Below are positions 23,705-32,851 of a stretch of DNA of 64,000 nt, one piece after another. Within the stretch, counting starts at the first letter, position 1, and each line of letters begins with the position of its first letter. Where the stretch lies: assembly GCA_964604415.1 (NCBI GenBank), contig CAZRYT010000002.1:1-64000 (forward strand). Direction: 5' to 3'. The notes under the pieces are model-generated. The model had not been told where the DNA came from. It did no database searches and saw only the letters and a program-made list of their open reading frames with translations. The translations under genes and the position numbers were made by a program. The stretch comes from CAZJQT01 sp964604415 (lineage in GTDB: Bacteria; Patescibacteriota; Saccharimonadia; Saccharimonadales; CAZJQT01).

Positions 23705-24742
23705 ATGTTGGATGATTTGAAATACATACATCATAAAGATGCTCAGGACGCTCTGGGTATTGCTGAAAAGCAATGGCAACAGCTGGAACATAGCTTTGAG
23801 ACCAAAGATTGGGAAATTGCCGGTGATTGCCAGAACGTCGTACTGGCCGGTATGGGTGGTTCTGCCCTGGCTGGACTCATCAGCAATAGTTGGCCCGGCT
23901 ATAAACTGCCATTTGAAGTTGTCAGAGGCTACGACATACCGGCCTACGTCGGTCCAGCCACATTGTTTATTGCCTCGTCATACTCTGGGAACACCGAGGA
24001 AACTATTACGGCACTTTCCCAAGCTACGGCGCGTAAAGCCCAAGTAGTCATCCTAAGCTCTGGTGGCAAATTGGCTGAAATAGCCAAGTCAAAGCATTAT
24101 CCAATCGCGCTGTTGCCTGAAGTAACTGAACCGCGTTATGGGGTGTTATACAGCCTAAAAGCCTTAGTAACGGTGCTGGAAAAATTTGGTTTAGCCAATA
24201 AAGAAAGTGCTGAAAAAACCATGCATGAAGCGGCTGATTTTATAAAAAAAAGTGTAGCCAACTGGACTCCGGACAAGCCAACCTCCCAAAATCCGGCAAA
24301 AAAATTAGCTCAGGAGCTAATGGGCAGGGCACCGGTTATATATGCCGGGCCAAAACTCTTTCCAGCTGCTTACAAATGGAAGATTAGTTTTAATGAAAAC
24401 GCCAAAAACGTTGCCTGGTGCAATCAATATTCTGAGTTTAATCACAACGAAATGCTGGGTTGGACTAGCCACCCGGTTGATAAACCATATAGTGTCATTG
24501 AACTTCGTAGCAACCACGAACATCCCAGGATACAACGACGTTTTGAGGTTACCGAACAACTACTTTCGGGCCAGCGCCCGGCACCGCATGTTATCCAAGT
24601 TGAAGGCGATACGCTATTAGAGCAACTTCTTTGGTCGATTGCTTTTGGCGATTTTGTGAGTTTATATCTGGCGCTGCTAAATGGGATTAATCCGACACCA
24701 GTAGATTTAATCGAGAAATTCAAAAAAACTTTAGATGCTTGA
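23705..24742 (+). CDS. Bifunctional phosphoglucose/phosphomannose isomerase (SIS domain)
   Basis: 345 residues. Two SIS domains: GMGGSALAGL in the first strand-turn and SSYSGNTEETI for phosphate binding, with SSGGKL following. The C-terminal part FNENAKNVAWCNQYSEFNHNEMLGW matches the PGI/PMI family where the Glu-His region is catalytic. It interconverts fructose-6-P with glucose-6-P or mannose-6-P, linking glycolysis to nucleotide sugars. 345 residues fits the family. Followed 33 bases later by the PIG-L gene. Confidence 0.88.
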   Translation: MLDDLKYIHHKDAQDALGIAEKQWQQLEHSFETKDWEIAGDCQNVVLAGMGGSALAGLISNSWPGYKLPFEVVRGYDIPAYVGPATLFIASSYSGNTEETITALSQATARKAQVVILSSGGKLAEIAKSKHYPIALLPEVTEPRYGVLYSLKALVTVLEKFGLANKESAEKTMHEAADFIKKSVANWTPDKPTSQNPAKKLAQELMGRAPVIYAGPKLFPAAYKWKISFNENAKNVAWCNQYSEFNHNEMLGWTSHPVDKPYSVIELRSNHEHPRIQRRFEVTEQLLSGQRPAPHVIQVEGDTLLEQLLWSIAFGDFVSLYLALLNGINPTPVDLIEKFKKTLDA

Positions 24743-24775
24743 ACTATTTTCATGTCCAGTGCATTCTAGGTAGTA

Positions 24776-25522
24776 ATGTTTGACGTTGGTAGCCTAGGCA
24801 CTATTATGGCAATTTTTGCCCACCCCGATGACGAAACCTTCACCTGCGGAGGGCTACTTAGTATGGCAGTTGCTAATGGCCAGACAGTAATATGTGTGAC
24901 GGCCACCAGAGGCGAGGCCGGGGTTCGTGATGAAAAACGCTGGCCAGCCGATAAATTAGGCCAAATCCGTGAGCACGAGCTAGAAGAGGCTTTAAAAATT
25001 CTTGGTATTAGTCATCATCATTGGTTGGATTATGAGGACGGTCGTTGCCACCAAATACCAGACACTGAAGCTGTCGCCAAGCTCATCAAGCTAGTTGATA
25101 AGTATCAACCCGACACCATTATAACTTTTGGACCTGATGGCTTAACTGGACATCAAGACCACCAAGCGGCGTCGCGCTGGAGCAATCTAGCAATCAAACA
25201 GTGCCCCAAAACTGTAGAAATCTACTACGTCATAGACTCCGATGAGCAATATAATGACTTCACCAAAGCAGCCGATGAAAAGTTTGATATTTATTTTAAT
25301 ATCGACAAGCCAACTCTGGTGTCACGCGCCAAGTGTGATATTTGCCTAAAGTTACCAACAGATGTGATTAACAAGAAAGTAGCCAGCCTCAAGGCTCAAA
25401 TTTCTCAAACTGACGCCATGTTTAAACAAAACAGCGAAGAATGGTTTAGTAAGGTTTATGCCTACGAAACGTTCGTCAATGCCAACCGCCAAGACATAAA
25501 GTGGCAAACGGCCTTGTCCTAG
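24776..25522 (+). CDS. PIG-L (LmbE-like) family deacetylase
   Basis: 248 residues. AHPDDE near residues 15-20 and GHQDHQAA are the zinc-binding motifs of the LmbE/PIG-L N-acetylglucosaminyl deacetylase family. TRGEAGVRD after the first motif also fits. Substrates in this family range from GlcNAc-PI to mycothiol and bacillithiol precursors; not identifiable here. Alternative start at 24806 (MAIFAHPDDE) would place the first motif at the very N-terminus, as in many relatives. Overlaps the convergent CarS-like gene by 4 bases. Confidence 0.87.
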   Translation: MFDVGSLGTIMAIFAHPDDETFTCGGLLSMAVANGQTVICVTATRGEAGVRDEKRWPADKLGQIREHELEEALKILGISHHHWLDYEDGRCHQIPDTEAVAKLIKLVDKYQPDTIITFGPDGLTGHQDHQAASRWSNLAIKQCPKTVEIYYVIDSDEQYNDFTKAADEKFDIYFNIDKPTLVSRAKCDICLKLPTDVINKKVASLKAQISQTDAMFKQNSEEWFSKVYAYETFVNANRQDIKWQTALS

Positions 25523-26037
25523 ATCGGTTTTTCTTTTAGCCCCAATAAAAATGCGATATAAGCTACCACTAGATGCAGTCCAAAATAAACACCAACAATG
25601 ATCGCTATTTGTTGCAAATCCAGATCAAAAACAAAACCGCTCAACACTAAACCACCGACTATGTAATCCAGCTGATCAAACGGAAACCAACGCTCGCCTG
25701 GCTTTTTGCCCACTAAGCGTTTGAAATAACTCTCAATCGCATCACCCAGTAGAGCCCCAAAGCCGACCAAAGCACTGTGAATTAACCATAGCTTCAAATT
25801 GTTGCTATGAAAGTAAAAATGATTGGTTATAAGACCAGTAAATACCGCCATAAGCGTGCCTAGAACGACGCCACGCCAGCGTTTGTTGTCACCTAGTAGT
25901 CTCTTGCCGTGATAACTAAGCCCAAAATCCATCGGCGTTTGCCAATTTTTTATGATCGGTAAACGATTGGCCAATACTGGGCTCATGTTGGCAACGCCTG
26001 CGGGTAAGAAAAAAAGCAACGTTCCGAAAAAGCTCAT
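25519..26037 (-). CDS. CarS-like CTP-dependent cytidylyltransferase (CDP-archaeol synthase family)
   Basis: 172 residues, with about five hydrophobic segments. FLPAGVANMSPVLANR, HGKRLLGDNKRWRG, FGALLGDAIESYFKRLVGKKPGERW and PFDQLDYIVGGL are the hallmark blocks of the CarS/DUF46 family, which activates lipid phosphates with CTP. In archaea the product is CDP-archaeol; in bacteria the lipid is unknown but a diacyl or alkyl phosphatidate is expected. It is the third gene of a tightly overlapping operon with a CDP-alcohol phosphatidyltransferase, which would use its product. Confidence 0.85.
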   Translation of the reverse strand: MSFFGTLLFFLPAGVANMSPVLANRLPIIKNWQTPMDFGLSYHGKRLLGDNKRWRGVVLGTLMAVFTGLITNHFYFHSNNLKLWLIHSALVGFGALLGDAIESYFKRLVGKKPGERWFPFDQLDYIVGGLVLSGFVFDLDLQQIAIIVGVYFGLHLVVAYIAFLLGLKEKPI

Positions 26038-26687
26038 CTACGACCTTGTAGTTTTTTGCGTAAGCGATGATATTTGGGGTAGAGCAACGCCCTAGTTGTT
26101 GGCCGCTCTGTCATAGGTGTACCGTGAGCAATTTCATCCAACAAACTACCACGATTTGGCAAAGATTTAGTCTGCGTAAACGTCCGGCCAAGTCCTTTAA
26201 AGCCGTGGGCATCGCTACTAGCGGCCGAGCGTGAATGGTTTAGCCTGACCCAGATAGCTGTCTGGGCGCTCCGGTTTTGCCAGAAAGCGCGACCATTAAC
26301 CACCTCAACAATGTCAATAAAATCATGCAACTCTTCCATAACAGCCGGGTGCAAACCGTGCCTAATTGATTCAAATGGATGCGGTATATAAACTAGGCCA
26401 TCCTGGTCTTTGATCTTTTTGACGGTTTCAAGTGGCGACAAACCCGGTCTGATAGCTTCAGTTAGGTACAAGCCAATAATCTCACCTGACGTCGTCATTA
26501 TTTCCTCACCAACAATGATATGTTCACCCAAATGATCCTTTAGCTGGGTCGCAAAATCTATGGAATTGTGGTCAGTCACCGCCACCAGGTCCAACATGCC
26601 GGATGACAAAGCCCGGGCGTATTGCTCGGCAGTTATGCCACCGTCTGGAGAGGTAACTGAGTGGGTGTGTAAATCAATTTTGTACAT
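26034..26687 (-). CDS. PHP-domain metal-dependent phosphoesterase
   Basis: 217 residues. Metal-binding motifs of the PHP fold: DLHTHSVTSPDGG at the N-terminus, TDHNSID, HPFESIRHG and SSDAHGFKGLG. Short single-domain PHP proteins hydrolyse phosphoesters such as 5'-phosphonucleotides or sugar phosphates. It sits between the CDP-alcohol transferase (14-base overlap) and the CarS-like gene (4-base overlap), so a role in dephosphorylating a lipid head-group precursor such as a phosphatidyl-alcohol phosphate is an attractive inference. The C-terminus is basic (KYHRLRKKLQGRR). Confidence 0.85.
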   Translation of the reverse strand: MYKIDLHTHSVTSPDGGITAEQYARALSSGMLDLVAVTDHNSIDFATQLKDHLGEHIIVGEEIMTTSGEIIGLYLTEAIRPGLSPLETVKKIKDQDGLVYIPHPFESIRHGLHPAVMEELHDFIDIVEVVNGRAFWQNRSAQTAIWVRLNHSRSAASSDAHGFKGLGRTFTQTKSLPNRGSLLDEIAHGTPMTERPTTRALLYPKYHRLRKKLQGRR

Positions 26688-27300
26688 CGGCTAGTTTCCT
26701 AGTTATTCTCACCAACCGGCCAATGGCAGTTAGGCTGGATAATATAGCTATAACAATCACGGCTAGTGCGACGCGGTTTGATAGCAAGCCGATAAACAAT
26801 ATAAACATCCTCACCTCAAAGCGCATCAGTCCATCAGCAAACAGGCGGTTAATCTCATTGGGCGATAAGTGAGCGTCTTTTATAGCCGTTTCGCCCTTAG
26901 CTTTAACGTAGGAAACACTTAGCGACGCTCCGCAAGCAACCACAGCCCACACCGCCAAATATGGCCGACCAGTCTGAGCAATTATCTGGTAAGCGGCACC
27001 AGTGTAGAGTAAAACTTCCTTGATACGGTCGGTGCTGGCATCTAGCACCATACCAGCGTTGCTGGCACGCTTTTGCAATCTGGCTAGCTCGCCGTCTAGT
27101 GCATCAAACAAACCAAACACTACCAATAAGCCAGCGGCTAATAAATTGTGTTGAAAGGCTATCTCCCAGGCTATCAATACGTGTGCTATCAGTCCAACAA
27201 TAGTCACAGAATTAGGGCTTAACCTACCTCCACTGAGTTTATTGAGTACTATGGCAACTCTACGCATCAACGATCTTACCAACGAGCGCATCCAATCCAT
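26674..27300 (-). CDS. CDP-alcohol phosphatidyltransferase
   Basis: 208 residues with about six membrane segments. The catalytic motif DG-x2-AR-x8-G-x3-D-x3-D is complete: DALDGELARLQKRASNAGMV then LDASTD. It moves a phosphatidyl group from a CDP-lipid to an alcohol (glycerol-P, inositol-P or similar). First gene of a three-gene operon; a minus-strand TATAAT six bases before its ATG makes it leaderless. Which head group is made cannot be told from sequence. Confidence 0.88.
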   Translation of the reverse strand: MDWMRSLVRSLMRRVAIVLNKLSGGRLSPNSVTIVGLIAHVLIAWEIAFQHNLLAAGLLVVFGLFDALDGELARLQKRASNAGMVLDASTDRIKEVLLYTGAAYQIIAQTGRPYLAVWAVVACGASLSVSYVKAKGETAIKDAHLSPNEINRLFADGLMRFEVRMFILFIGLLSNRVALAVIVIAILSSLTAIGRLVRITRKLADVQN

Positions 27301-27306
27301 AAGGCC

Positions 27307-27312
27307 ATTATA
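27307..27312 (-). promoter_or_regulatory. -10 element, leaderless type (lipid operon)
   Basis: TATAAT on the minus strand, 6 nt before ATG 27300. Confidence 0.65.
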
Positions 27313-27325
27313 CGGTGTTAGTTGC

Positions 27326-27331
27326 TATACT
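27326..27331 (+). promoter_or_regulatory. -10 element of DUF1361 gene
   Basis: TATACT ending 10 nt before ATG 27342; leader of about 4 nt. Confidence 0.5.
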
Positions 27332-27341
27332 GATAGTTATC

Positions 27342-28013
27342 ATGGCTAAAACTTCAGAGCCAACTGGCGTGGTGAATGCTCTGCTGTTAGCTAATCTAAT
27401 CAGCCTAGTTCTGTTTGGGCTCAGAGTTATTGCTGCCCAAAACATTCGCTACTGGTTTTTGGTTTGGAATCTAGCTCTGGCGTGGCTACCGGTTTTATTT
27501 GTTTGGCTACTTATCAAACAACTTAAAACCAAACGTTGGCAAGAACCTTTGCCGATGTTACTAACACTGCTTTGGTTGGGGTTTTTGCCCAATAGTTTTT
27601 ACCTAATAAGTGACCTAATACATCTGCAATCGACCGGTGATATCGGTGTTTTGTTTGATACCGTCATGTTTATGTCATTCATATTAAACGGTCTTGTGGC
27701 TGGCTACCTGAGCCTCTACCAGGTCCACAAACAACTGATAAAACGCAAGGGTAGGGAAAAAGCGCATATTTTTATAGGTGTAATTCTACTGCTGGTCAGT
27801 TTTGCCATTTATTTAGGGCGGACGCTTAGGTGGAACAGTTGGGATGTACTGCTAAATCCGGCCGGCGTCTTGTTTGATGTTTCAGAAAGAGTAATTAGTC
27901 CCTTAGAACACCCACAGGCAATTGTTACAACTACAACTTTTTTCTTATTACTTGGCAGCGTCTATATAGTTATCTGGCAACTTACCAACCAACACGAAAA
28001 TAACAAGGACTAA
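27342..28013 (+). CDS. DUF1361-family membrane protein
   Basis: 223 residues from ATG 27342 (MAKTSEPTGVVNALL), chosen over a TTG at 27315 that would lie upstream of the predicted transcription start. Six or so hydrophobic helices. The motif LLWLGFLPNSFYLISDLIHL matches the DUF1361 signature (F-LPN-x-Y-x-x-(S/T)-D), and NIRYWFLVWNLALAWLPVLF is the family's second block. Function unknown. Divergent from the lipid operon. Confidence 0.8.
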   Translation: MAKTSEPTGVVNALLLANLISLVLFGLRVIAAQNIRYWFLVWNLALAWLPVLFVWLLIKQLKTKRWQEPLPMLLTLLWLGFLPNSFYLISDLIHLQSTGDIGVLFDTVMFMSFILNGLVAGYLSLYQVHKQLIKRKGREKAHIFIGVILLLVSFAIYLGRTLRWNSWDVLLNPAGVLFDVSERVISPLEHPQAIVTTTTFFLLLGSVYIVIWQLTNQHENNKD

Positions 28014-28031
28014 AGCTAACGTTTTATCTGT

Positions 28032-28037
28032 TATTAT
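28032..28037 (+). promoter_or_regulatory. -10 element, leaderless type (argS)
   Basis: TATTAT ends 7 nt before ATG 28045. Confidence 0.5.
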
Positions 28038-28044
28038 TAGGTGA

Positions 28045-29727
28045 ATGAAGCGGGAAATTGAGCAAGTAATTGCCACTGTTTGCAAAGATTTATTCAAAGT
28101 CGATGTTGAGGTTAGTTTGACTCGAACAACTGAACAATTTGGTGATTATGCTACCAACATAGCCCTGCAATTAGCAGCTAAGAAAAAAGTGAAACCCGGC
28201 GAAATCGCTAACCAATTAGTGATAGTGCTAGAGAAAAAACTGGCGGGTATTGTAGAGAAGATATCAATCGCTGGGCCGGGTTTTATTAACCTTACGCTGG
28301 CTGGCAAAACCTTGGTTAGTGAAGTGTCACGCGTCAATGAAAAATATGGCCACAACGATCTATATAAAGACAAAGTCATCGTAGCTGAGTATTCAGACCC
28401 AAACCCATTCAAGGTTTTACACGCTGGGCATTTGTATACCAGTGTTGTTGGTGATGCCATAGCCAAACTATTTGAGGCGGCTGGGGGCAAGGTTCACAGA
28501 GTTAATTTTGGCGGCGATGTTGGTCGGCATGTGGCTATTGCTATGTGGGCGATAATAAAAGAACTTGGTGGAGAGTTTCCGGATAAACTATCGTCCATTA
28601 CGGAGAAACAACGTCCAGAATGGATGACCAAGGCTTACGTTAAGGGCAATAATGCTTTTTTGGATAACGCAACTGCAAAAAAGGAAATAACAGAGCTCAA
28701 TAAGCGCATCTATCAACTACACACTGAGAATGATCATAAATCACCACTGGCACAAATCTATTGGACAACTCGGCAGTGGAGCTACGACTACTTTGAACAA
28801 TTTTATAGTCAGATTGGTAGCAAATTTGAGAAATACTATCCGGAAAGTGAAGTTGCCGAGCTAGGTTTAAAAACTGTCCAGGAACAGTTAAAAAAAGGCG
28901 TTTTCAAGAAGTCAGACGGGGCAATTGTGTTTGACGGCCACAAGCACGGTTTACACACCAGGGTGTTTATTAACTCTGAAGGCCTGCCAACTTATGAGGC
29001 CAAAGACACTGGTCTGATACTACAAAAATGGCAGGATTATCATTTTGACCTGTCGGTCGTCATCACTGCTAATGAAATTGCCCAATATATGCAGGTAGTT
29101 TTGAAAGCTATTGAACAATTCAAACCGGACTTGGTCAAAAAAACTGTTCATCTGACTCACGGCATGATTAAACTTCAGGGTGGTGTCAAAATGAGCTCGA
29201 GGAAAGGCAACATCCTAAGAGCCGTAGATGTGCTAGACGCGGCCGCTAAAGCTAATCATAAGCTCAGCGGTAAAGAGCAACCCATCGTGGTGTTGGGCGC
29301 GGTCAAATACGCCTTTCTAAAACAGGGTTTAGGGGGTGATATCATTTACGATCCAGAAGAGTCAGTCGCCATTGCTGGCAACAGTGGGCCATATTTGCAG
29401 TACGCTCACGCCCGGGCGCGCAGCATTTTGGCCAAAGCCAAAGCCAATGATGCTAAGATTGACTATTTTGATGAAGCCGAACGCAGCCTAGCGCGCAAAA
29501 TTAGCGAATTCCCAGAGGTGGTTGAAACAGCCGTGACTGAATTTACGCCGCACCACATTGCTACTTATCTGTATGAACTTGCCCAAGATTTTAATAGTTT
29601 TTATGAAAATAGTCGGGTGATAGGTGACCCACGTGAGCAGACACGACTCAAGCTAGTAGAGGCTTACGCCCAAGTTCTAAAAAATGGCCTAGAACTACTG
29701 AATATTACTGCCCCGGAGAAGATGTGA
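28045..29727 (+). CDS. argS: Arginine--tRNA ligase
   Basis: 560 residues. N-terminal Add-1 domain (about 1-95, QFGDYATNIALQLAAK), then the class I core with DPNPFKVLHAGHL (HIGH = HAGH) and KMSSRKGNIL (KMSKS-like). The C-terminal DALR helical domain holds YLQYAHARARSIL. It charges tRNA-Arg, including the unusual GCG tRNA at 6486-6562. Head of a five-gene run with overlapping ends: hydrolase, HAD, AlkD and Glu dehydrogenase. Confidence 0.97.
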   Translation: MKREIEQVIATVCKDLFKVDVEVSLTRTTEQFGDYATNIALQLAAKKKVKPGEIANQLVIVLEKKLAGIVEKISIAGPGFINLTLAGKTLVSEVSRVNEKYGHNDLYKDKVIVAEYSDPNPFKVLHAGHLYTSVVGDAIAKLFEAAGGKVHRVNFGGDVGRHVAIAMWAIIKELGGEFPDKLSSITEKQRPEWMTKAYVKGNNAFLDNATAKKEITELNKRIYQLHTENDHKSPLAQIYWTTRQWSYDYFEQFYSQIGSKFEKYYPESEVAELGLKTVQEQLKKGVFKKSDGAIVFDGHKHGLHTRVFINSEGLPTYEAKDTGLILQKWQDYHFDLSVVITANEIAQYMQVVLKAIEQFKPDLVKKTVHLTHGMIKLQGGVKMSSRKGNILRAVDVLDAAAKANHKLSGKEQPIVVLGAVKYAFLKQGLGGDIIYDPEESVAIAGNSGPYLQYAHARARSILAKAKANDAKIDYFDEAERSLARKISEFPEVVETAVTEFTPHHIATYLYELAQDFNSFYENSRVIGDPREQTRLKLVEAYAQVLKNGLELLNITAPEKM

Positions 29728-30284
29728 ACGTTCTAATTGTCCCGGGTTATGGGGACAGATACGACTATATAGAAAAAGCAACAGAACACTGGTCAGAAAA
29801 ATATGGTATCGAACCGGAAATATACGTGTTTGGTACCAAGCCTGAGGATGAATATGCTCCCAATTGGCTAGCTTTTGAAGCTAAGCTTCAACAAATGGGT
29901 AATACTGCCATTATTGGTGCCAGTTTTGGGGTAACCATCGCGCTAAGAGCCCTGCAAGACCATCCGGATATTGTCAGCTGCGCAGTTGGGATTTCTGGTC
30001 CGCATGACTTGAAAGACATGGATCAAAAAACTGTCGATAAAAAATATCAACTACTCAATGAATCATTACCAGCTTTTTCGGTTGATAAATTGCCGCTTGA
30101 TAAGGTAATGACACTAAGGCCAATCTATGATGGCGTCATTGAACCTAAAAAAGTTTTTATAAAAGATGCAACCAATAAGCGCATGCTCACAATCGGTCAT
30201 CCGCTGGGCATCTTCTGGGCATTCAAATTTAATGGCAGAGCAATCACTGACTTTATAAAGGCTCATCATGACAATAGTATTTGA
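29724..30284 (+). CDS. Small alpha/beta hydrolase
   Basis: 186 residues, GTG start at 29724 inside the argS stop (ATGTGA). MNVLIVPGYGDRYDYIE has the first strand and oxyanion region; GASFG holds the nucleophile Ser and TIGHPLG may supply the catalytic His. The length fits the short RBBP9/YdeN-type serine hydrolases. Substrate unknown. The last 17 bases overlap the next gene. Confidence 0.78.
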   Translation: MNVLIVPGYGDRYDYIEKATEHWSEKYGIEPEIYVFGTKPEDEYAPNWLAFEAKLQQMGNTAIIGASFGVTIALRALQDHPDIVSCAVGISGPHDLKDMDQKTVDKKYQLLNESLPAFSVDKLPLDKVMTLRPIYDGVIEPKKVFIKDATNKRMLTIGHPLGIFWAFKFNGRAITDFIKAHHDNSI

Positions 30285-30897
30285 TTTTGATGGTACGTTG
30301 GCTGATAGCCAATCAGTTGTCTTGGAGCTTTACAACGACACCGCAAAAGAACGTGACTTTAGACATATTAACAGAGAAGATTGGCCTAAAGTGCGGCGCA
30401 TGGGTATAGCCGAAGGCCTAAAATTTGCCGGCATTAAAGCCTATCAAATACCAGGACTTCTAGCACTTGGCAAACGCGAAATGGTCAAACGGGCAAGAGA
30501 TATCAAATTATTTCCGGGCGTGGCAGATGTAGTCAAGCAGCTCAATGCCTATGGCCACGAGGTTTATTTACTCAGCACCAACTCTAACCAGGTTGTTAAT
30601 ACGGTTCTAAAAAACAATGGCCTCATTGGCTACCTGACCGTCCTAAAAAGCTCTCAGATTTTTGGCAAAGCCCGCGCTATCCGTGGCCTAATGCGTAAAC
30701 ACAAACTTAAGTCTGGGGATGTTTGGATGGTAGGTGATGAAGTGCGTGATATTCAGGCCGCCCAAAAGGCCGGCGTCAATATCATATCTGTTACCTGGGG
30801 CTTTCAACCGACCGATGTGCTTGGTCCAGCTGAACCCACAGCTTTAGCCCAAAACCCGGCCGATATTCTAAAAATTATTCAATCCAGTCATGACTGA
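30268..30897 (+). CDS. HAD-superfamily hydrolase
   Basis: 209 residues with complete HAD motifs: FDFDGTLADS (I), LSTNS (II), a Lys at SQIFGKARAI (III) and VGDEVRDIQAAQKAG (IV). The cap region is short-helical, as in phosphoglycolate phosphatase-like (subfamily IA) enzymes. GDEVRDI is more typical of this group than the usual GDSxxDI. Overlaps both neighbours, so part of the argS operon. Confidence 0.85.
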   Translation: MTIVFDFDGTLADSQSVVLELYNDTAKERDFRHINREDWPKVRRMGIAEGLKFAGIKAYQIPGLLALGKREMVKRARDIKLFPGVADVVKQLNAYGHEVYLLSTNSNQVVNTVLKNNGLIGYLTVLKSSQIFGKARAIRGLMRKHKLKSGDVWMVGDEVRDIQAAQKAGVNIISVTWGFQPTDVLGPAEPTALAQNPADILKIIQSSHD

Positions 30898-31609
30898 ACA
30901 AAATAATGCTCTAACTCAGCTTGAAAAGGCTCTGCAAAAAAGCGCCGATCCAACCAGAGCATTAGCGTCCTCCAGGTTTTTTAGAAACGGACCCGGACAA
31001 TATGGTGAGGGCGACAAATTTTTGGGCATTAGAGTACCTCAACAGCGGCTAATCGCTAAACAGTTCTATAAGGTTATTTCGCTTGATGACACACTTAAAT
31101 TGTTGAAGAGTAAGTGGCACGAATACCGGCTGACCGCCATAATAATTTTGGTAACTCAATATCAAAAAGCTGATGCTAGCGGCAAAAAAATTATAGCCAA
31201 TGCTTACCATAAGAACCGTCGTTACGTTAATAACTGGGATTTAGTAGACAGTTCGGCGCCCTATATTCTGGGTGATTATTTGCTGGATCATGCCCGCGGC
31301 GTCTTGTACCGTCTGGCAAAATCTTCATCTGTCTGGGATAGACGTATAGCCATTATTACGACCCTAAACTTTATCAGAAATGGGGAATTTGTAGACACTC
31401 TAAAATTGTCTGAACTGCTGCTGGATGACAAACATGATCTTATGCATAAAGCTGTCGGCTGGTGTTTACGTGAGGTTGGTAAAAAAGATAGAAAAACTCT
31501 TTTAAAGTTCCTTGATCAACACGCTAAGACAATGCCCAGAACCGCTCTGCGCTACGCCATTGAACATTTACCCCCAGAGCAGCGGCAGCACTACATGGGA
31601 GTAAAATAG
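30890..31609 (+). CDS. AlkD-like DNA alkylation repair protein
   Basis: 239 residues built of HEAT-like helical repeats. FLGIRVPQQRLIAKQFY, WHEYRLTAIIILV, VNNWDLVDSSAPYILG (with the Asp aligned to the catalytic Asp of AlkD) and SSVWDRRIAIITTL identify the family. AlkD removes bulky or cationic 3-methyladenine- and 7-methylguanine-type lesions without base flipping. It starts inside the end of the HAD gene (8-base overlap). Confidence 0.9.
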   Translation: MTEQNNALTQLEKALQKSADPTRALASSRFFRNGPGQYGEGDKFLGIRVPQQRLIAKQFYKVISLDDTLKLLKSKWHEYRLTAIIILVTQYQKADASGKKIIANAYHKNRRYVNNWDLVDSSAPYILGDYLLDHARGVLYRLAKSSSVWDRRIAIITTLNFIRNGEFVDTLKLSELLLDDKHDLMHKAVGWCLREVGKKDRKTLLKFLDQHAKTMPRTALRYAIEHLPPEQRQHYMGVK

Positions 31610-31613
31610 AGGA

Positions 31614-32828
31614 ATGCTGGACACTACTAGGCGGATGATTGAGCAAGTTGGTCGTAAGATCGGATTAAGTAAAGACGAAGTAGATTATTTACTCAAAATC
31701 GACCGCGAGCACCTATTTGATATAACTTTGAGTAACGGCAATACTCATCAGGCTTACCGAGTACAGCATAAAAATGTTTTAGGCCCGTACAAAGGTGGAA
31801 TTCGCTTCCATCCAGAGGTAGATCTGAACGAAGTTAGGGCATTGGCAACGCTTATGAGTCTGAAAACTGCGGCGGTTGGCCTGCCTTTAGGTGGTGCCAA
31901 AGGTGGTGTGGCAGTCGACCCAAGGCAACTAAATGAAGCCGAACTAGAAGAGTTATCCAGAGCCTACGCTCGTCATTTACATGCCCATATTGGTCCGGAT
32001 AAAGACATACCGGCACCGGATATGAATACCAACGCTACCATTATTGATTGGATGGTTGACGAATACGAGCAAGTTACTGGCGATAAAACTAGAGCTAGCT
32101 TTACTGGTAAATCAATTGAAAAAGGCGGTAGCCTAGGCCGCGAAGCCGCTACTGGCCGCGGTGGAGTACTGACTCTAGAGGCGGTCTTAAGGCACATGCA
32201 CCAGGACAAAGAAGAGTTAACCTATGCTATTCAAGGTTTTGGTAATGTCGGCTTGTTTTTTGGTGTAATTGCCGAGCAGTTACTACCCAACCTACAAATG
32301 GTGGCGGCCACAGACAGCAGCGGTGGTATCAGTACGCCATTTGGCATGAGCGCTAAAGAACTGGCAGCTTACAAAAAAACCGGCGCTAAGCTTATAAATT
32401 ACAGCGATAGTGCCAGTATCAAACTGGATAATGATCAGCTACTAAGCGAGGAAGTCGACGTACTGGTTCTAGCTGCTTTGGGCGACGTCATTACCACACA
32501 CAACGCCCCTAAAGTGCAAGCCAAAATCATTCTGGAATTAGCCAATGGGCCAGTCTCTGACAAAGCCTACGACTACCTAACTAACAAGGGTGTAATTATA
32601 ATTCCAGACGTCCTAGCCAATGCCGGCGGTGTGATAGTTAGTTATCTCGAGTGGCTGCAAAATCGCGCTGATGAAAAATGGGATGAAAAGCGCGTTGATA
32701 TGGAAATGGAACATTTCCTGATGCCCGCCGTTAGCCAAACACTAAGATACGCTGAAGACAATAAATTGTCGCTAAAAGAAGCCGCTCTGGCCCGCGCCAT
32801 GAAGCGTATTATTGACGCCCGGGTATAA
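31614..32828 (+). CDS. Glutamate dehydrogenase family (Glu/Leu/Phe/Val dehydrogenase)
   Basis: 404 residues. Substrate and catalytic blocks: LGPYKGGIRFHPEVDLNEV, PLGGAKGGV with the catalytic Lys, and IPAPDMNTN with the conserved Asp. The dinucleotide-binding segment is IQGFGNVG. Length of about 400 residues is that of hexameric bacterial and archaeal enzymes. It interconverts glutamate and 2-oxoglutarate plus ammonia; coenzyme preference not decided. Preceded by RBS AGAGGA. Confidence 0.92.
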   Translation: MLDTTRRMIEQVGRKIGLSKDEVDYLLKIDREHLFDITLSNGNTHQAYRVQHKNVLGPYKGGIRFHPEVDLNEVRALATLMSLKTAAVGLPLGGAKGGVAVDPRQLNEAELEELSRAYARHLHAHIGPDKDIPAPDMNTNATIIDWMVDEYEQVTGDKTRASFTGKSIEKGGSLGREAATGRGGVLTLEAVLRHMHQDKEELTYAIQGFGNVGLFFGVIAEQLLPNLQMVAATDSSGGISTPFGMSAKELAAYKKTGAKLINYSDSASIKLDNDQLLSEEVDVLVLAALGDVITTHNAPKVQAKIILELANGPVSDKAYDYLTNKGVIIIPDVLANAGGVIVSYLEWLQNRADEKWDEKRVDMEMEHFLMPAVSQTLRYAEDNKLSLKEAALARAMKRIIDARV

Positions 32829-32851
32829 TATTATGGAAATAAGGAGGTGCG

